Origin: Rheinheimera salexigens
Lineage (GTDB): Bacteria > Pseudomonadota > Gammaproteobacteria > Enterobacterales > Alteromonadaceae
Assembly (NCBI RefSeq): GCF_001752395.1
Contig: NZ_MKEK01000001.1
Span: 3,320,441 to 3,384,440, forward strand
DNA: 64,000 bases
Reading direction: 5' to 3'
In this document: in pieces, positions 1 through 10,166 of the stretch
Numbering within the stretch: the first letter of the stretch is position 1
Layout of the letters: every line of letters begins with the position of its first letter
Translations under genes and position numbers: made by a program
Notes under the pieces: model-generated
The model's input: the letters and a program-made list of their open reading frames with translations, nothing else
Told to the model about the DNA's origin: nothing
Databases searched by the model: none

Positions 1-1
1 A

Positions 2-934
2 GAGCATATTGCGAATAACTTTAAAAACATTGGTTGGCAGCAAGTATTAGGTACTTCTGGCACCGTAAAGGCGGTACGAGATATTATTGTTGCTTTAGGT
101 TTTAGCAGCGATAGCATTGAGCTATGCCATCTTGAAACGTTAAAAAGCTACTTATTGCAATACAATAACTGTAGTGAATTAATCATACCTGGCTTAAATG
201 AAGATCGTAAATTACTGATTTGTTCTGGCTTAGCTATTTTAATTGCCGCATTTAAACAACTGCAAATACAGCAATTACATTATATAGATGCCGCGCTACG
301 CGAAGGTATTTTATACGAAATGAGCGACCGCTTGCAGCATGTCGATATTCGCCAGCAAAGCGTGGCCAGTATGCAGCGCCGTTATGATATTGATATAGCC
401 CAAGCCAATAGAGTGAGTCGTACTGCTTTAACCTTGTTTAACCAAGTGAATACTCATTGGCAATTACAGCAAGAACATGCCAATGCATTAGAATGGGCGG
501 CAAATTTATTTGAAGTCGGTTTACACATTAACTCGTCCAGTGTACAAAAACATTCGGCCTATATTCTGCAAAATGCTAATTTACCGGGCTTTAACCAAGA
601 ACAACAACTGTTAGTCGCTACCTTAGTTAGGTTTCATCGGAGAAAAATTCGTGCCGAAGAAATTCCAAACTTTAGCTTATTTCAGTTACCCCAAGTGGTA
701 AATTTAATTGTGTTATTGCGATTAGCAATATTGCTGAACCAAAAGCGTCGTGACGATTTTTTACCTGAAATCAGCATTAGCGCCAGCGAGCAACAACTGC
801 AATTGCATATTGAACCTGACTGGTTACAACAACAGAGCTTATTAGCCGCCTATTTACAAAGCGAGCAAAAGCAGTTGCGCAAGGTGGCCTTTCACTTAGA
901 GTGTCCAAACCTACCGCTACCTCATCAAGAATAA
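2..934 (+). CDS. gppA: Ppx/GppA family phosphatase, 3' part (5' end outside window)
   Basis: The frame is open from base 2, so about 311 C-terminal residues are present and the N-terminal half lies outside the window. The earliest in-window start codon (TTG at 155) is not a real start, because the upstream codons continue the family sequence (GTSGTVKAV, then IPGLNEDRKL and ALREGILYEM). The HD-like C-terminal domain contains HSAYILQNANLPGFNQEQQ, which resembles GppA (guanosine pentaphosphate phosphatase) more than exopolyphosphatase Ppx as I remember them. Enzymes of this family hydrolyse pppGpp and/or polyphosphate in the cytoplasm. The GppA/Ppx choice is an inference, since the discriminating N-terminus and the upstream neighbour are not visible. 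The gene converges on lptG. Confidence 0.85.
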   Translation, partial: EHIANNFKNIGWQQVLGTSGTVKAVRDIIVALGFSSDSIELCHLETLKSYLLQYNNCSELIIPGLNEDRKLLICSGLAILIAAFKQLQIQQLHYIDAALREGILYEMSDRLQHVDIRQQSVASMQRRYDIDIAQANRVSRTALTLFNQVNTHWQLQQEHANALEWAANLFEVGLHINSSSVQKHSAYILQNANLPGFNQEQQLLVATLVRFHRRKIRAEEIPNFSLFQLPQVVNLIVLLRLAILLNQKRRDDFLPEISISASEQQLQLHIEPDWLQQQSLLAAYLQSEQKQLRKVAFHLECPNLPLPHQE

Positions 935-996
935 GTTTAAGCCTTAGTTTTAAGCAATCTGCGCGGCTAATAACCGCGCGGGCTTAAACTTTTTTG
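933..996 (+). terminator. Nested hairpin terminator between gppA and lptG
   Basis: The outer arms AAGTTTAAGCC (933-943) and GGCTTAAACTT (981-991) enclose a GC-rich inner stem GCGCGG (961-966)/CCGCGC (974-979). A T-run follows. The outer right arm contains the lptG stop codon, so the signal is shared by the two convergent genes. Confidence 0.7.
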
Positions 997-2051
997 CGCA
1001 TCAAATATATTGATAATAAAATAAATAACAGGCTGGGCAGCATAGCGCCGGCTGCTGGGGGTAATTGATACACTAAAGCTATTGGCCCAAACACTTCATT
1101 AGTCATGTAAAAGGCAAAGCCGGTTAAAATACCCATTAACACCCGAGCGCCCATTGTCACACTACGCAAGGGGCCAAAAATAAAAGATAACGCCATTAAT
1201 AACATGGCGATTATGGTCAGTGGTTGTAACACTTTTCGCCAAAAGGCTAATTGATAACGGCTGGCGTCCTGACCATTTTGTTCAAGATAATCGACGTAAT
1301 CGACCAAGCCAGTTAGCGATAGCATTTCTGGTTTAATGGTAACCACGCCAAGTTTTTCCGGTGTTAATGACGACCGCCAACGTTGCTTATCTAATTGTTG
1401 CTGTTCAATTTTTGGCTCCGTAAATTGCAGTCGCTTTACTTGTTGTAGCAACCAAGCATCGTTTTTAAACACAGCTGATTCTGCACTGACAATCGACAGT
1501 AACTTTAATTCTTCATCAAATTGATAAATAACAATATTATTTAAGTTACCAAAATCATCAACTTGTTTAATATTGACAAACTGATCACCATCTTTAGCCC
1601 AAACACCTTGCTGGGCGGCAAATAAATTACCATCAGAAATGGCTTTAATCCGCAGTTCGCGCGCCGCTCTATCACTAACAGGTGCGCCCCACTCAGCAAC
1701 CGCCATAACAATTAGCATCATAATAACGGCGGTTTTCATCACCGAACTGACAATATTAAACCGCGACATACCCGCCGCTTGCATCACCACCAGTTCGCTA
1801 TTACTGGCCAGCATGCCCAAACCGATTAAGCCGCCAATTAATGCCGCCATCGGAAAAAAAGTCACTAAATCACCAGGTACACTGTACAAGGTATAAAGTG
1901 CAGCATGCACCATATCGTAGTAACCGCGACCGACAGAACGCATTTGGTCGATAAATTTAAACATGGCCGATATTACCAGCAACACACTTAAGGTTAGCAT
2001 TGACGTGCTTAAAATCGTTCGGCCAATATAAACATCTAATATCTTTAACAT
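984..2051 (-). CDS. lptG: LPS export ABC transporter permease LptG
   Basis: 355 aa, the usual LptG length. LptG and LptF are the inner-membrane subunits of the LptB2FG transporter, which extracts lipopolysaccharide from the inner membrane and passes it to LptC-LptA. Hydrophobic segments lie near residues 12-32, 60-85 and 100-120, then a periplasmic beta-jellyroll-like stretch (about 130-265), then three C-terminal membrane segments (about 270-350), as expected. It starts with ATG one base after the lptF stop codon, so the pair is a tight operon. The family's short N-terminus (MLKILDVYIGRTI) fits this start. Confidence 0.95.
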   Translation of the reverse strand: MLKILDVYIGRTILSTSMLTLSVLLVISAMFKFIDQMRSVGRGYYDMVHAALYTLYSVPGDLVTFFPMAALIGGLIGLGMLASNSELVVMQAAGMSRFNIVSSVMKTAVIMMLIVMAVAEWGAPVSDRAARELRIKAISDGNLFAAQQGVWAKDGDQFVNIKQVDDFGNLNNIVIYQFDEELKLLSIVSAESAVFKNDAWLLQQVKRLQFTEPKIEQQQLDKQRWRSSLTPEKLGVVTIKPEMLSLTGLVDYVDYLEQNGQDASRYQLAFWRKVLQPLTIIAMLLMALSFIFGPLRSVTMGARVLMGILTGFAFYMTNEVFGPIALVYQLPPAAGAMLPSLLFILLSIYLMRKKV

Positions 2052-2052
2052 A

Positions 2053-3162
2053 TTAATTACGCCCCGCTAGCCAAGCTTGGAATCGTTGCGCACTGGACCT
2101 ATTTCTAAAAATTAACACCATGCCTAAAATTAAGGCCAAGGCATGCAGCCACCACATGCCTAATATGGCCGGAATAGTACCGTCTTCCAGCGCTGAACGC
2201 GCAATAATCAGCAGGGCGTAATAGCCTAGGTACAATAATAATGCCGGCATTAAACGGCCAAACTTACCTTGGCGCGGGTTAACCCGGCTCAAGGGCACAG
2301 CAATAAGGGTCAGTAGCGGGATCGACAACGAAATAGCAATACGCCAGTGCCATTCGGCTACGGCTTCATTGCTATCAAGCTGCATTAACTCTGCAGTTGG
2401 TAAACTACCTAACTTGCGCCGGCGCTGCTCAACTTCTTGTTCACGAATTTGAATTTGATAACGACCAAACTCGGTCACTTCAAACGCTGCCGTTTTACCT
2501 TCACCCGCATAACGACGCCCTTGGGCTAATTCTAACTGTTGGGCACCTGTCGCATCTTCGGTCACTTTACCCACTTGCGCATAAACAATGGCATGGGCAG
2601 GATTATTCTCTTGGCCACCTTGGCCGCTGTTTTGGGCCACAAACACCTTGCTTAATTCACCATTACGGTTGATGTCATGAACAAAGATCACCGCTTTTTC
2701 ATTCGAAGTATGTTGAAACCGACCCGGTACTAATGAAAATAAGCCGGCACTGGCATCGGCTTTTTCTAATAATTGATACTCTTTTTCGGTCGCCCAAGGA
2801 CTAATATATAACGTCACTGCACCTGCTATTAGAGCTAATAATAAAGATAATGATAAAGTGATACGTGCCACATACCATTCACTGACACCGGTGGAATGTA
2901 ATACGGTCATTTCACTGTCAGCATAGATCCGGCCATAAGCCACTAACACGCCAACAAAAGCACTTAATGGCAAAATAATTACCGCTAATTGCGGTAATTT
3001 AAGCGCGACTATGCTCATCACTAACTGACCCGGCAATTCGCCTTCAGATGCATCAGCTAAAATTTTTACAAATCGCTGACTTAAAATAATGGTCATTAAA
3101 ATAACAAATACGGTTAGCTGAGATTTTAAAACCTCACCTAACAGATAACGGAAAATGATCAA
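2053..3162 (-). CDS. lptF: LPS export ABC transporter permease LptF
   Basis: 369 aa; partner of LptG in the LPS transporter. The N-terminus (MIIFRYLLGEVLKSQL) aligns with remembered E. coli LptF, and the PLSRVNPRQG motif sits before the last membrane segments. The start codon is TTG, preceded by a G-rich AGGGGG run a few bases upstream. No ATG or GTG lies at a sensible place, so TTG is chosen. lptF is divergent from pepA across about 180 bases, an arrangement common in gammaproteobacteria. A 60-codon frame in that gap (3162-3344, +) has no support. Confidence 0.95.
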   Translation of the reverse strand: MIIFRYLLGEVLKSQLTVFVILMTIILSQRFVKILADASEGELPGQLVMSIVALKLPQLAVIILPLSAFVGVLVAYGRIYADSEMTVLHSTGVSEWYVARITLSLSLLLALIAGAVTLYISPWATEKEYQLLEKADASAGLFSLVPGRFQHTSNEKAVIFVHDINRNGELSKVFVAQNSGQGGQENNPAHAIVYAQVGKVTEDATGAQQLELAQGRRYAGEGKTAAFEVTEFGRYQIQIREQEVEQRRRKLGSLPTAELMQLDSNEAVAEWHWRIAISLSIPLLTLIAVPLSRVNPRQGKFGRLMPALLLYLGYYALLIIARSALEDGTIPAILGMWWLHALALILGMVLIFRNRSSAQRFQAWLAGRN

Positions 3163-3345
3163 TGCGCCCCCTAAAACCGACCTTTTTACTGGAAGCTTGG
3201 CGATTTTTAAGTAAACTTAATGTTTATAACAATTATTATCGACTAAACGACACAGAAAACCGAGCTTTTTTATATAATCACGGTAGAATTTGGTTATTAA
3301 TGTACCAAGTGACGTTTATACCGTCTGTTAGAATCAGGAGTTAGC

Positions 3346-4854
3346 ATGGAGTTCAGTGTAAAAAGCGGCAGTCCAGAAAAACAACGCAGTGCATGTATTG
3401 TAGTTGGTGTGTATGAGCCACGTCGCTTGTCTGCAGTAGCGGAACAACTGGATAAAATTAGTGAAGGTTATATTAGCAACTTATTACGCCGTGGCGATTT
3501 AGAAGGCAAGTCGGGGCAAATGTTATTATTACATCACGTCCCGAACATCCTAAGCGAACGCGTACTATTGGTAGGTTGTGGTAAAGAGCGTGAACTAGAC
3601 GAACGCCAATATAAACAAATTATCGCTAAAACCATTAGCACGTTAAATGAAACCGGCTCGATGGAAGCCGTATGCTTTTTATCTGAATTGCATGTTAAAG
3701 GCCGCGATACCTATTGGAAAGTGCGCCAAGCTGTAGAAACCACGCAAGATAGCTTATATGTGTTCGACCAATTAAAAAGTAAAAAAGACGAAACGCGTCG
3801 GCCGTTACGCAAAATGGTGTTTAATGTGCCTACCCGTCGCGATCTCACTATTGGTGAAAAAGCAGTAGAGCACGGTTTAGCCATCGCCACCGGCAGTAAG
3901 TTAAGCAAAGACGTTAGCAACATGCCGCCAAATATTTGCACGCCGCAATACTTAGCCGACCAAGCTCAAGCTTTATGTCAATTATCCAGCAAAGTTAGCG
4001 TTGAAGTACTAGGCCCAGAAGAACTGGCTAAGCTTGGCATGAATTCCTATTTAGCCGTTGGCCGTGGCTCGGTAAATGGCCCGCGGATGTCGGTGATTAA
4101 TTACCGTGGTGCCGATAATGATTCGGCGCCAGTAGTATTAGTCGGTAAAGGCTTAACGTTTGACTCGGGTGGTATAAGCATTAAACCGGGCGAAGCCATG
4201 GACGAGATGAAATACGATATGTGTGGTGCGGCCTCAGTACTTGGCACAATACGCGCCGTATTGCAGCTTGAATTACCGATTAACTTAGTCGTAGTGCTTG
4301 CTGCTGCCGAAAATATGCCAGATGCCAATGCTTATCGACCAGGTGATATTTTAACCACTATGTCAGGGCAAACCGTTGAAGTATTAAATACTGATGCCGA
4401 AGGCCGCTTAGTATTGTGCGATGCCTTAACCTATGTTGAGCGCTTTGACCCAGATGTAGTCATAGACGTGGCAACCTTAACCGGTGCCTGTATTGTGGCA
4501 TTAGGTAAACATGCAACGGGATTATTAAGCAATCATAACCCGCTAGCGCACGAGATTTTGAATGCCTCAGATCAAAGTGGCGACCGGGCATGGCGTTTAC
4601 CGTTATGGGATGATTATCAAGATCAGTTAGAAAGTCCTTTTGCTGACTTTACTAATCTAGGTGGCCGTGCTGCAGGTACTATTACCGCAGCCTGCTTTTT
4701 ATCGCGCTTCACCCGTAAATATAATTGGGCGCATTTAGATATTGCTGGTACTGCCTGGCGCAGTGGCGGCAAAGATAAAGGTGCAACCGGACGTCCAGTG
4801 CCTATGTTAACCCAGTTTTTAATTAACCGCGTTAACCAGCAACAGGATAGTTAA
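3346..4854 (+). CDS. pepA: Leucyl aminopeptidase (cytosol aminopeptidase, M17)
   Basis: 502 aa, close to the E. coli enzyme. PepA removes N-terminal residues, including leucine, using two metal ions; in E. coli it also binds DNA in XerCD recombination and carAB control. The M17 signature NTDAEGRL is at residues 348-355. The conserved lysine and aspartate are in [11 protein letters not shown] (K268, D273), and D350, E352 and R354 are also in place, so the active site looks intact. An AGGAGT ribosome site lies upstream of the ATG. It is first in a pepA-holC-valS operon and its stop overlaps the holC start (TAATG). Confidence 0.97.
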   Translation: MEFSVKSGSPEKQRSACIVVGVYEPRRLSAVAEQLDKISEGYISNLLRRGDLEGKSGQMLLLHHVPNILSERVLLVGCGKERELDERQYKQIIAKTISTLNETGSMEAVCFLSELHVKGRDTYWKVRQAVETTQDSLYVFDQLKSKKDETRRPLRKMVFNVPTRRDLTIGEKAVEHGLAIATGSKLSKDVSNMPPNICTPQYLADQAQALCQLSSKVSVEVLGPEELAKLGMNSYLAVGRGSVNGPRMSVINYRGADNDSAPVVLVGKGLTFDSGGISIKPGEAMDEMKYDMCGAASVLGTIRAVLQLELPINLVVVLAAAENMPDANAYRPGDILTTMSGQTVEVLNTDAEGRLVLCDALTYVERFDPDVVIDVATLTGACIVALGKHATGLLSNHNPLAHEILNASDQSGDRAWRLPLWDDYQDQLESPFADFTNLGGRAAGTITAACFLSRFTRKYNWAHLDIAGTAWRSGGKDKGATGRPVPMLTQFLINRVNQQQDS

Positions 4855-5300
4855 TGCCTGTTACCTTTTACGTACTAACAGCTGCGCCAAGCAAGCAAAA
4901 TGAGCTGAGCATTACGCCAGCTCATTTTGCTTTAGCCTGTCAGCTTTGTGCTGATCTGTATCGGGCAAAACAACGGGTTTTCGTTTATACTGCCGACCAA
5001 GTTCAAGCCGAAGCATTTGACCAGCAGCTGTGGCAATTTGATGCCGAACGCTTTGTCCCGCATAACTTAAGCGGTGAAGGTCCAAACTATGGCGCTGCAG
5101 TTGAAATTGGCTGGCAAGCCCCGCAGCAAAACCGCCCAGTGTTAATAAACTTAACCGAGCATGTGCCAGACTTTGCGCACCGTTATAAACAAATTATCGA
5201 ATTCGTTCCTACCGAAGAGCACTTAAAAGCTCAAGCTCGGGAACGATATAAGCAATATCGTCAGCGCGGTATCACTCCAAGCACGATAACGATCGACTGA
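4854..5300 (+). CDS. holC: DNA polymerase III chi subunit
   Basis: 148 aa. Chi joins psi in the clamp-loader complex and contacts SSB on the lagging strand. The N-terminus (VTFYVLTAAP), the central stretch of short hydrophobic strands and the Rossmann-like fold size fit HolC. The ATG overlaps the last base of pepA, and valS follows after 15 bases. The pepA-holC-valS order is conserved in gammaproteobacteria and supports the call more strongly than the sequence itself, which is poorly conserved in this family. Confidence 0.9.
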   Translation: MPVTFYVLTAAPSKQNELSITPAHFALACQLCADLYRAKQRVFVYTADQVQAEAFDQQLWQFDAERFVPHNLSGEGPNYGAAVEIGWQAPQQNRPVLINLTEHVPDFAHRYKQIIEFVPTEEHLKAQARERYKQYRQRGITPSTITID

Positions 5301-5315
5301 CAAACAGGTACTCTC

Positions 5316-8186
5316 ATGGAAAAAACCTTTAATCCTAGCGAAATTGAACAAGCCATGTATAACGCATGGGAAGCCAAAGGCTATTTTCAGCCATCAGGTG
5401 ATCAAAGCAACGGCAATTATTGCATTATGATCCCACCGCCAAACGTCACCGGTAGCCTGCATATGGGCCATGCTTTTCAGCAAACCATTATGGATGCACT
5501 TACCCGTTATAAACGCATGCAAGGTAAAAACACCTTATGGCAAGTCGGTAGTGATCATGCCGGTATCGCCACCCAAATGGTCGTAGAACGTAAATTAGCT
5601 GCAGAAAACTTACCCACTCGGCATCAATTAGGCCGTGACGCTTTTATTGATAAAGTTTGGCAGTGGAAAGAAGAGTCTGGTGGCACTATTTCTGATCAAA
5701 TGCGTCGTTTAGGCAACTCGGTTGACTGGACTCGCGAACGTTTCACTATGGACCCAGGGTTATCTGAAGCGGTTCAAGAAGTGTTTGTGCGCCTGTATGA
5801 AGACGATTTAATTTATCGCGGCAAACGCTTAGTTAACTGGGATCCAAAATTACACACGGCTATTTCTGATTTAGAAGTCGAAAATAAAGAGCAAAAAGGC
5901 CACTTATGGTACTTGCGCTACCCATTAGCCGATGGTGCAACCACCGCTGATGGCCAAACCTATTTAGTGGTTGCGACCACGCGTCCTGAAACGATGTTAG
6001 GTGACAGCGCCGTAGCAGTCGATCCAGATGATGAGCGTTATCAAGCTTTAATTGGTAAGTTTATTGAACTACCGTTAGTTAACCGGCGCATTCCTATTAT
6101 TGCCGATAGATATGTCGATAAAGAGTTTGGTACTGGCTGCGTAAAAATTACCCCAGCACACGACTTTAACGACTACGACATGGGTAAACGCCACCAGTTA
6201 CCGCTGTATAATATTTTATCGCATGACGCGATGATTTTAGCTAATGCTGAAATTTATAATATCGACGGTACCGTTAATACCGAGCTAGATAGCCAATTAC
6301 CTGCAGCCTTTGCTGGTATGGAACGCTTTGCTGCCCGTAAAGCTATTGTTGCCGCCTTTGCAGATGCAGGCCTATTAGAAAAAATTGATGACCATGGCTT
6401 AAAAGTGCCTTATGGCGATCGCAGTGGCGTAGTCATTGAACCGCTTTTAACCGATCAATGGTATGTTCGCGTAGCCCCGTTAGCTAAAACAGCGACTGAA
6501 GCGGTTGAAAGCGGTCAAATTGAATTTGTGCCCAAGCAATACGAAAACATGTATTACAGTTGGATGCGTGACATTCAAGATTGGTGTATTTCGCGCCAAT
6601 TATGGTGGGGACACCGCATACCGGCCTGGTATGACGACAACGGTAAAGTGTATGTTGGCCGTGATGAAGCCGAAGTGCGCGCTAAATATAATTTAGCCAA
6701 CGATTTTGCCTTACGCCAAGACGATGACGTATTAGATACTTGGTTTAGTTCAGCCTTGTGGACCTTCTCTACTTTAGGTTGGCCAGACAATACAGAAGAC
6801 TTGCGCACTTTCCATCCTACCGATGTGCTAGTGACCGGTTTTGATATTATCTTTTTCTGGGTTGCCCGCATGATCATGATGACCATGCACTTTATAAAAG
6901 ATGAAAACGGCAAGCCACAAGTACCGTTTAAAACCGTTTATGTCACCGGACTTATCCGCGATGAAAATGGCGATAAAATGTCTAAATCTAAAGGTAATGT
7001 AGTCGATCCGTTAGATATGATTGATGGTATTAGCTTAGAGGACTTATTAGCAAAACGGACCAGCAATATGATGCAGCCAAAAATGGCTGAGAAAATTGCT
7101 AAAGCAACCAAAGATCAGTTCCCTGAAGGCATTAGCGCCAGCGGTACTGATGCCGTACGCTTTACGTTAGCCGCCTTAGCATCAACCGGTCGAGACATTA
7201 ATTGGGATATGAAGCGCTTAGAAGGCTATCGCAATTTCTGTAATAAACTATGGAATGCCAGTCGCTACGTGTTAATGCATACTGAAAGCCAAGATTGTGG
7301 TTTTAATGCTAACCATGCCGATAGCTCGCAATTCCAGTTATCGTTAGCCGACAAATGGATTTTAGCCCAATACCAGCAGACGGTAACTCAGGTACGTCAG
7401 TACTTTGATAACTATCGTTTCGACTTAGCGGCAGCTACCTTGTATGAATTTACCTGGAACCAATTCTGCGATTGGTATTTAGAATTAACTAAACCGGTTT
7501 TATTCAAAGGCACAGCCGCGGAGCAACTTGCTACTCGACATACCCTAATTACGGTATTAGAAAGCTTATTACGCTTAATGCACCCTATTATGCCTTATAT
7601 TACTGAAACCATTTGGCAGTCGGTTAAACCCATTGCCGGTATTGCAGCCGAAAGCATTATGTTGCAACCTTATCCTGAGCATAACAGCAGCTTAATTAAT
7701 GACACCGCGACTGCCGATTTAGAGTGGTTAAAAGCAGTGATTACGGCTATTCGTAATATCCGTGGTGAAATGAATATTGCGCCAAGCAAAGGCTTAAATA
7801 TTTTACTGCGTAACGTTAATACTGAAGAACAACGCCGTTTAAGTGAAAACCAAAACTTTTTACAAAATTTGGCCAAACTAGACAGTATTAATTTTTTAGC
7901 TGCGGGTGAAGTTGCTCCTGCTAGTGCGATTCAATCGATTGGCAGTATGGATTTATTAATCCCGATGGCCGGCTTAATCGACAAAGAAGCTGAGCTAAGC
8001 CGAATTGCTAAACAGCTTGAAAAAAACCAACAAGATTTAGGCCGGGTAAGCGGAAAATTGGCTAACGCTGGCTTTGTGGCTAAAGCACCAGAAGCAGTTT
8101 TAGCTAAGGAGCAAGCAAAACAAGCAGAGCTAGAACAAGCGGTGGTTAAACTGCAGCAACAACAAGCTGAAATCGCCGCCTTATAA
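5316..8186 (+). CDS. valS: Valyl-tRNA synthetase
   Basis: 956 aa class I aminoacyl-tRNA synthetase charging tRNA-Val, with an editing domain. The HIGH signature reads HMGH at residues 49-52, the KMSKS loop is exact at 554-558, and [17 protein letters not shown] marks the catalytic domain after the CP1 editing insertion. The last 70 or so residues are charged and glutamine-rich and form the tRNA-binding coiled coil. An AGGTAC ribosome site precedes the ATG. It ends the pepA operon and is followed by a clear terminator. Confidence 0.98.
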   Translation: MEKTFNPSEIEQAMYNAWEAKGYFQPSGDQSNGNYCIMIPPPNVTGSLHMGHAFQQTIMDALTRYKRMQGKNTLWQVGSDHAGIATQMVVERKLAAENLPTRHQLGRDAFIDKVWQWKEESGGTISDQMRRLGNSVDWTRERFTMDPGLSEAVQEVFVRLYEDDLIYRGKRLVNWDPKLHTAISDLEVENKEQKGHLWYLRYPLADGATTADGQTYLVVATTRPETMLGDSAVAVDPDDERYQALIGKFIELPLVNRRIPIIADRYVDKEFGTGCVKITPAHDFNDYDMGKRHQLPLYNILSHDAMILANAEIYNIDGTVNTELDSQLPAAFAGMERFAARKAIVAAFADAGLLEKIDDHGLKVPYGDRSGVVIEPLLTDQWYVRVAPLAKTATEAVESGQIEFVPKQYENMYYSWMRDIQDWCISRQLWWGHRIPAWYDDNGKVYVGRDEAEVRAKYNLANDFALRQDDDVLDTWFSSALWTFSTLGWPDNTEDLRTFHPTDVLVTGFDIIFFWVARMIMMTMHFIKDENGKPQVPFKTVYVTGLIRDENGDKMSKSKGNVVDPLDMIDGISLEDLLAKRTSNMMQPKMAEKIAKATKDQFPEGISASGTDAVRFTLAALASTGRDINWDMKRLEGYRNFCNKLWNASRYVLMHTESQDCGFNANHADSSQFQLSLADKWILAQYQQTVTQVRQYFDNYRFDLAAATLYEFTWNQFCDWYLELTKPVLFKGTAAEQLATRHTLITVLESLLRLMHPIMPYITETIWQSVKPIAGIAAESIMLQPYPEHNSSLINDTATADLEWLKAVITAIRNIRGEMNIAPSKGLNILLRNVNTEEQRRLSENQNFLQNLAKLDSINFLAAGEVAPASAIQSIGSMDLLIPMAGLIDKEAELSRIAKQLEKNQQDLGRVSGKLANAGFVAKAPEAVLAKEQAKQAELEQAVVKLQQQQAEIAAL

Positions 8187-8225
8187 ACCCAACCACACTC
8201 AGTCTTGTTATCATAAGTCTGGGTT

Positions 8226-8256
8226 AAAAAAGCCAAGTTAATCACTTGGCTTTTTT
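8226..8256 (+). terminator. Rho-independent terminator after valS
   Basis: The stem AAAAAAGCCAAGT (8226-8238) pairs with ACTTGGCTTTTTT (8244-8256) around a 5-base loop. The 3' side ends in six T, and the A-run makes it potentially bidirectional. Confidence 0.85.
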
Positions 8257-8290
8257 ATGTCCGCAGTTTCATTCTCCAGCTAATTTATGT

Positions 8291-8338
8291 CTTAACTTTT
8301 GCCTTAACTTTCACCTTAACTTTCACCTTAACTTTTGC
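8291..8338 (+). repeat. Four tandem 12-base repeats
   Basis: Four exact-length copies of a CTTAACTTT(TG/CA)C unit lie at 8291, 8303, 8315 and 8327. The two outer copies end in TTGC and the two inner copies in TCAC. They fall between the valS terminator and the leader of the NhaC-type gene. No function can be assigned. Confidence 0.8.
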
Positions 8339-8477
8339 TGTAATTAGCGACAATTTCCATACTAATAATACGGTTGTTAATTAAAATATTTTTGTTATTA
8401 TTGCGCGCTATTTCAACACGGTTAAAACTTACTGTTGAAGTAATGCTTGCATAGCTTATTCACGCTATTCAGCTAAT

Positions 8478-8590
8478 GGTTAGGCCTACATTATTTAGGT
8501 GCTACCGCCAACTGTCACAAGCAAAGCGTGCCGTTGAATTGGCTTATCTGCTGCAACGGTTCCACTAACCTTATTCCGGTTCATCGGGAA
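8478..8590 (+). promoter_or_regulatory. Candidate structured leader (possible cation or other riboswitch) upstream of the NhaC-type gene
   Basis: Within the 421-base gap before the NhaC-type gene, GGTTAG (8478-8483) can close on CTAACC (8565-8570). Inside are CCTA/TAGG (8485-8488/8496-8499) and CCGTTG/CAACGG (8531-8536/8554-8559). The segment GCCAA (8507-8511) is complementary to TTGGC (8539-8543) in the loop of the last hairpin, which would make a pseudoknot. A further TTCCG/CGGGAA hairpin (8574-8590) sits just before the start region. Riboswitches are known upstream of Na+/H+ antiporters (nhaA-I, nhaA-II and DUF1646 motif RNAs) and lysine riboswitches upstream of NhaC-type genes. I cannot match the class from memory; the structure is seen by eye only. 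Confidence 0.4.
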
Positions 8591-8607
8591 ATTTAAGAGT
8601 ATTACAC

Positions 8608-10062
8608 ATGATGTCAGCAGATAACTTAGTTGAGAGTCTAGCCGAACCTGTTGCGGCTGCGGCCGAAGCGGCCGCAGCGTCTCCTACCGCACTCAGTTTA
8701 ATTCCACCTTTAGTTGTTTTAGCCTTAGCCATTTGGTTAAAACGGCCTATATTGGCGCTTATTGTCGGCGCTGTGGTGGGTTTATTATTGTATGCACCTA
8801 ATCATGCCCTAGAAAACTTTGCCGAAACCTCGTTAAACGTAATGCAAGATGAAACTATCGGCTGGTTAATTTTAGTCTGTGGCGGCTTTGGTGCCTTAAT
8901 AGGCTTATTAGTTCATACCGGTGGCGCCTTAGCCTTTGGTATTAAAGCCCAACGTTTTGCCAAAGGTAAAAAATCATCTTTATTTATGACCTTTATTCTG
9001 GGCTTAGTGATATTTGTTGATGATTATCTTAATGCGCTGAGCGTGGGTGAAACCATGAAGCGTGTAACCGATAAATTTAAAGTCTCGCGAGAAATGCTAG
9101 CCTATGTAGTGGACTCTACCGCAGCACCGGTGTGTGTATTAGTACCACTTTCTACTTGGGCCATCTTTTTTGGCGGCTTGCTAGAAAATAATAATGTCGC
9201 TGCGGTTGGCGAAGGCATTCATGTCTATATGCAGGCCATTCCGTACATGTTTTACCCGATTTTGGCATTGCTAGTGGTATTTTTAGTCATTATGGGTGTT
9301 ATTCCAGCATTTGGACCAATGAAAAAGGCCGAATTAGCGGCACAGCAAGGCCCACAAGCCACCGTTGCGTTTGCTGATAGTCATCCAGAGAATACGGCAC
9401 CAGATGACTACGCAGTGAAAGCTTTTGAAGAAGAGTTCGATGATGCTCAGACTAAAGGCAAGTTACATAACTTTTTAGTTCCCATGATCATGTTGGTATT
9501 ATTTACGGTTTATTTTGATATTGATGTCTGGAAAGGCTTAATTGTCACGCTACTAGTCACGTTACCGTTTTATGCTATCCAGCGCTTAATGCCGTTGGCC
9601 GACATGATGGAAACCATGATTAATGGCTTTAAAACTATGCTGCCTGCAATAGGCACCGTTATTGCCGCCTTTATTTTTAAAGACGTCTGTGACAAGTTAA
9701 TGCTGCCACAATATGTGATCAACAACTTAGCGCCTTATATGACAGCACAATTGTTACCAGCAATGGTGTTTTTATCCATGGCTCTTCTGGCTTTTGCTAC
9801 CGGATCTAGCTGGGGTATTTTTGCCGTCAGCATTCCTATTGTTATGCCATTAGCTTATGCCGTTGATGCTAATATTCCATTAATAATTGGTGCTTTAATG
9901 TCAGCGAGCTCTTTTGGTAGCCAAGCTTGTTTTTACAGTGATTCAACTGTATTAGCCGCTCAAGGTTCGGGCTGTAACTTGGTGTCACATGCCATCACGC
10001 AATTACCGTATGCGTTAATTGCCGCGACCTTGGCTTTTATTGGCTTTATTCTTATTGCTTAA
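8608..10062 (+). CDS. NhaC-family Na+/H+ antiporter or related ion-coupled transporter
   Basis: 484 aa integral membrane protein with about 11-12 hydrophobic segments, of the NhaC type (COG1757). Internal features include FVDDYLNALSVGETMKRVTD near residues 131-150 and ATGSSWGIFAVSIPIVMPLA in the second half. NhaC proteins exchange Na+ for H+, but some relatives carry organic substrates (for example malate/lactate or the predicted lysine transporter LysW), so the substrate is uncertain. The N-terminus is alanine-rich (residues 15-27) and is encoded by a strong GC-rich hairpin (8656-8678). Two ATGs in a row mark the start and the ribosome site is weak. It stands alone behind a structured leader. 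Confidence 0.85.
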   Translation: MMSADNLVESLAEPVAAAAEAAAASPTALSLIPPLVVLALAIWLKRPILALIVGAVVGLLLYAPNHALENFAETSLNVMQDETIGWLILVCGGFGALIGLLVHTGGALAFGIKAQRFAKGKKSSLFMTFILGLVIFVDDYLNALSVGETMKRVTDKFKVSREMLAYVVDSTAAPVCVLVPLSTWAIFFGGLLENNNVAAVGEGIHVYMQAIPYMFYPILALLVVFLVIMGVIPAFGPMKKAELAAQQGPQATVAFADSHPENTAPDDYAVKAFEEEFDDAQTKGKLHNFLVPMIMLVLFTVYFDIDVWKGLIVTLLVTLPFYAIQRLMPLADMMETMINGFKTMLPAIGTVIAAFIFKDVCDKLMLPQYVINNLAPYMTAQLLPAMVFLSMALLAFATGSSWGIFAVSIPIVMPLAYAVDANIPLIIGALMSASSFGSQACFYSDSTVLAAQGSGCNLVSHAITQLPYALIAATLAFIGFILIA

Positions 10063-10123
10063 TAGCAAGGCGCTTAATAGCAAGGCGTTGAACAACGTAG
10101 CGCTGAGGCGTTATTGAAGAACT

Positions 10124-10154
10124 AGGCGTTAGTTGCAAAGCTAACGCCTTTATT
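10124..10154 (+). terminator. Terminator after the NhaC-type gene
   Basis: AGGCGTTAG (10124-10132) and CTAACGCCT (10141-10149) form a 9-bp stem followed by TTATTTT. Just upstream a 14-base unit, CTTAATAGCAAGGC, occurs twice. Confidence 0.8.
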
Positions 10155-10166
10155 TTATAGGATTTT

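Noticed and set aside
3162..3344. 60-codon plus-strand frame between lptF and pepA
   Set aside because: It lies in the divergent promoter region, has no ribosome site and no family resemblance.
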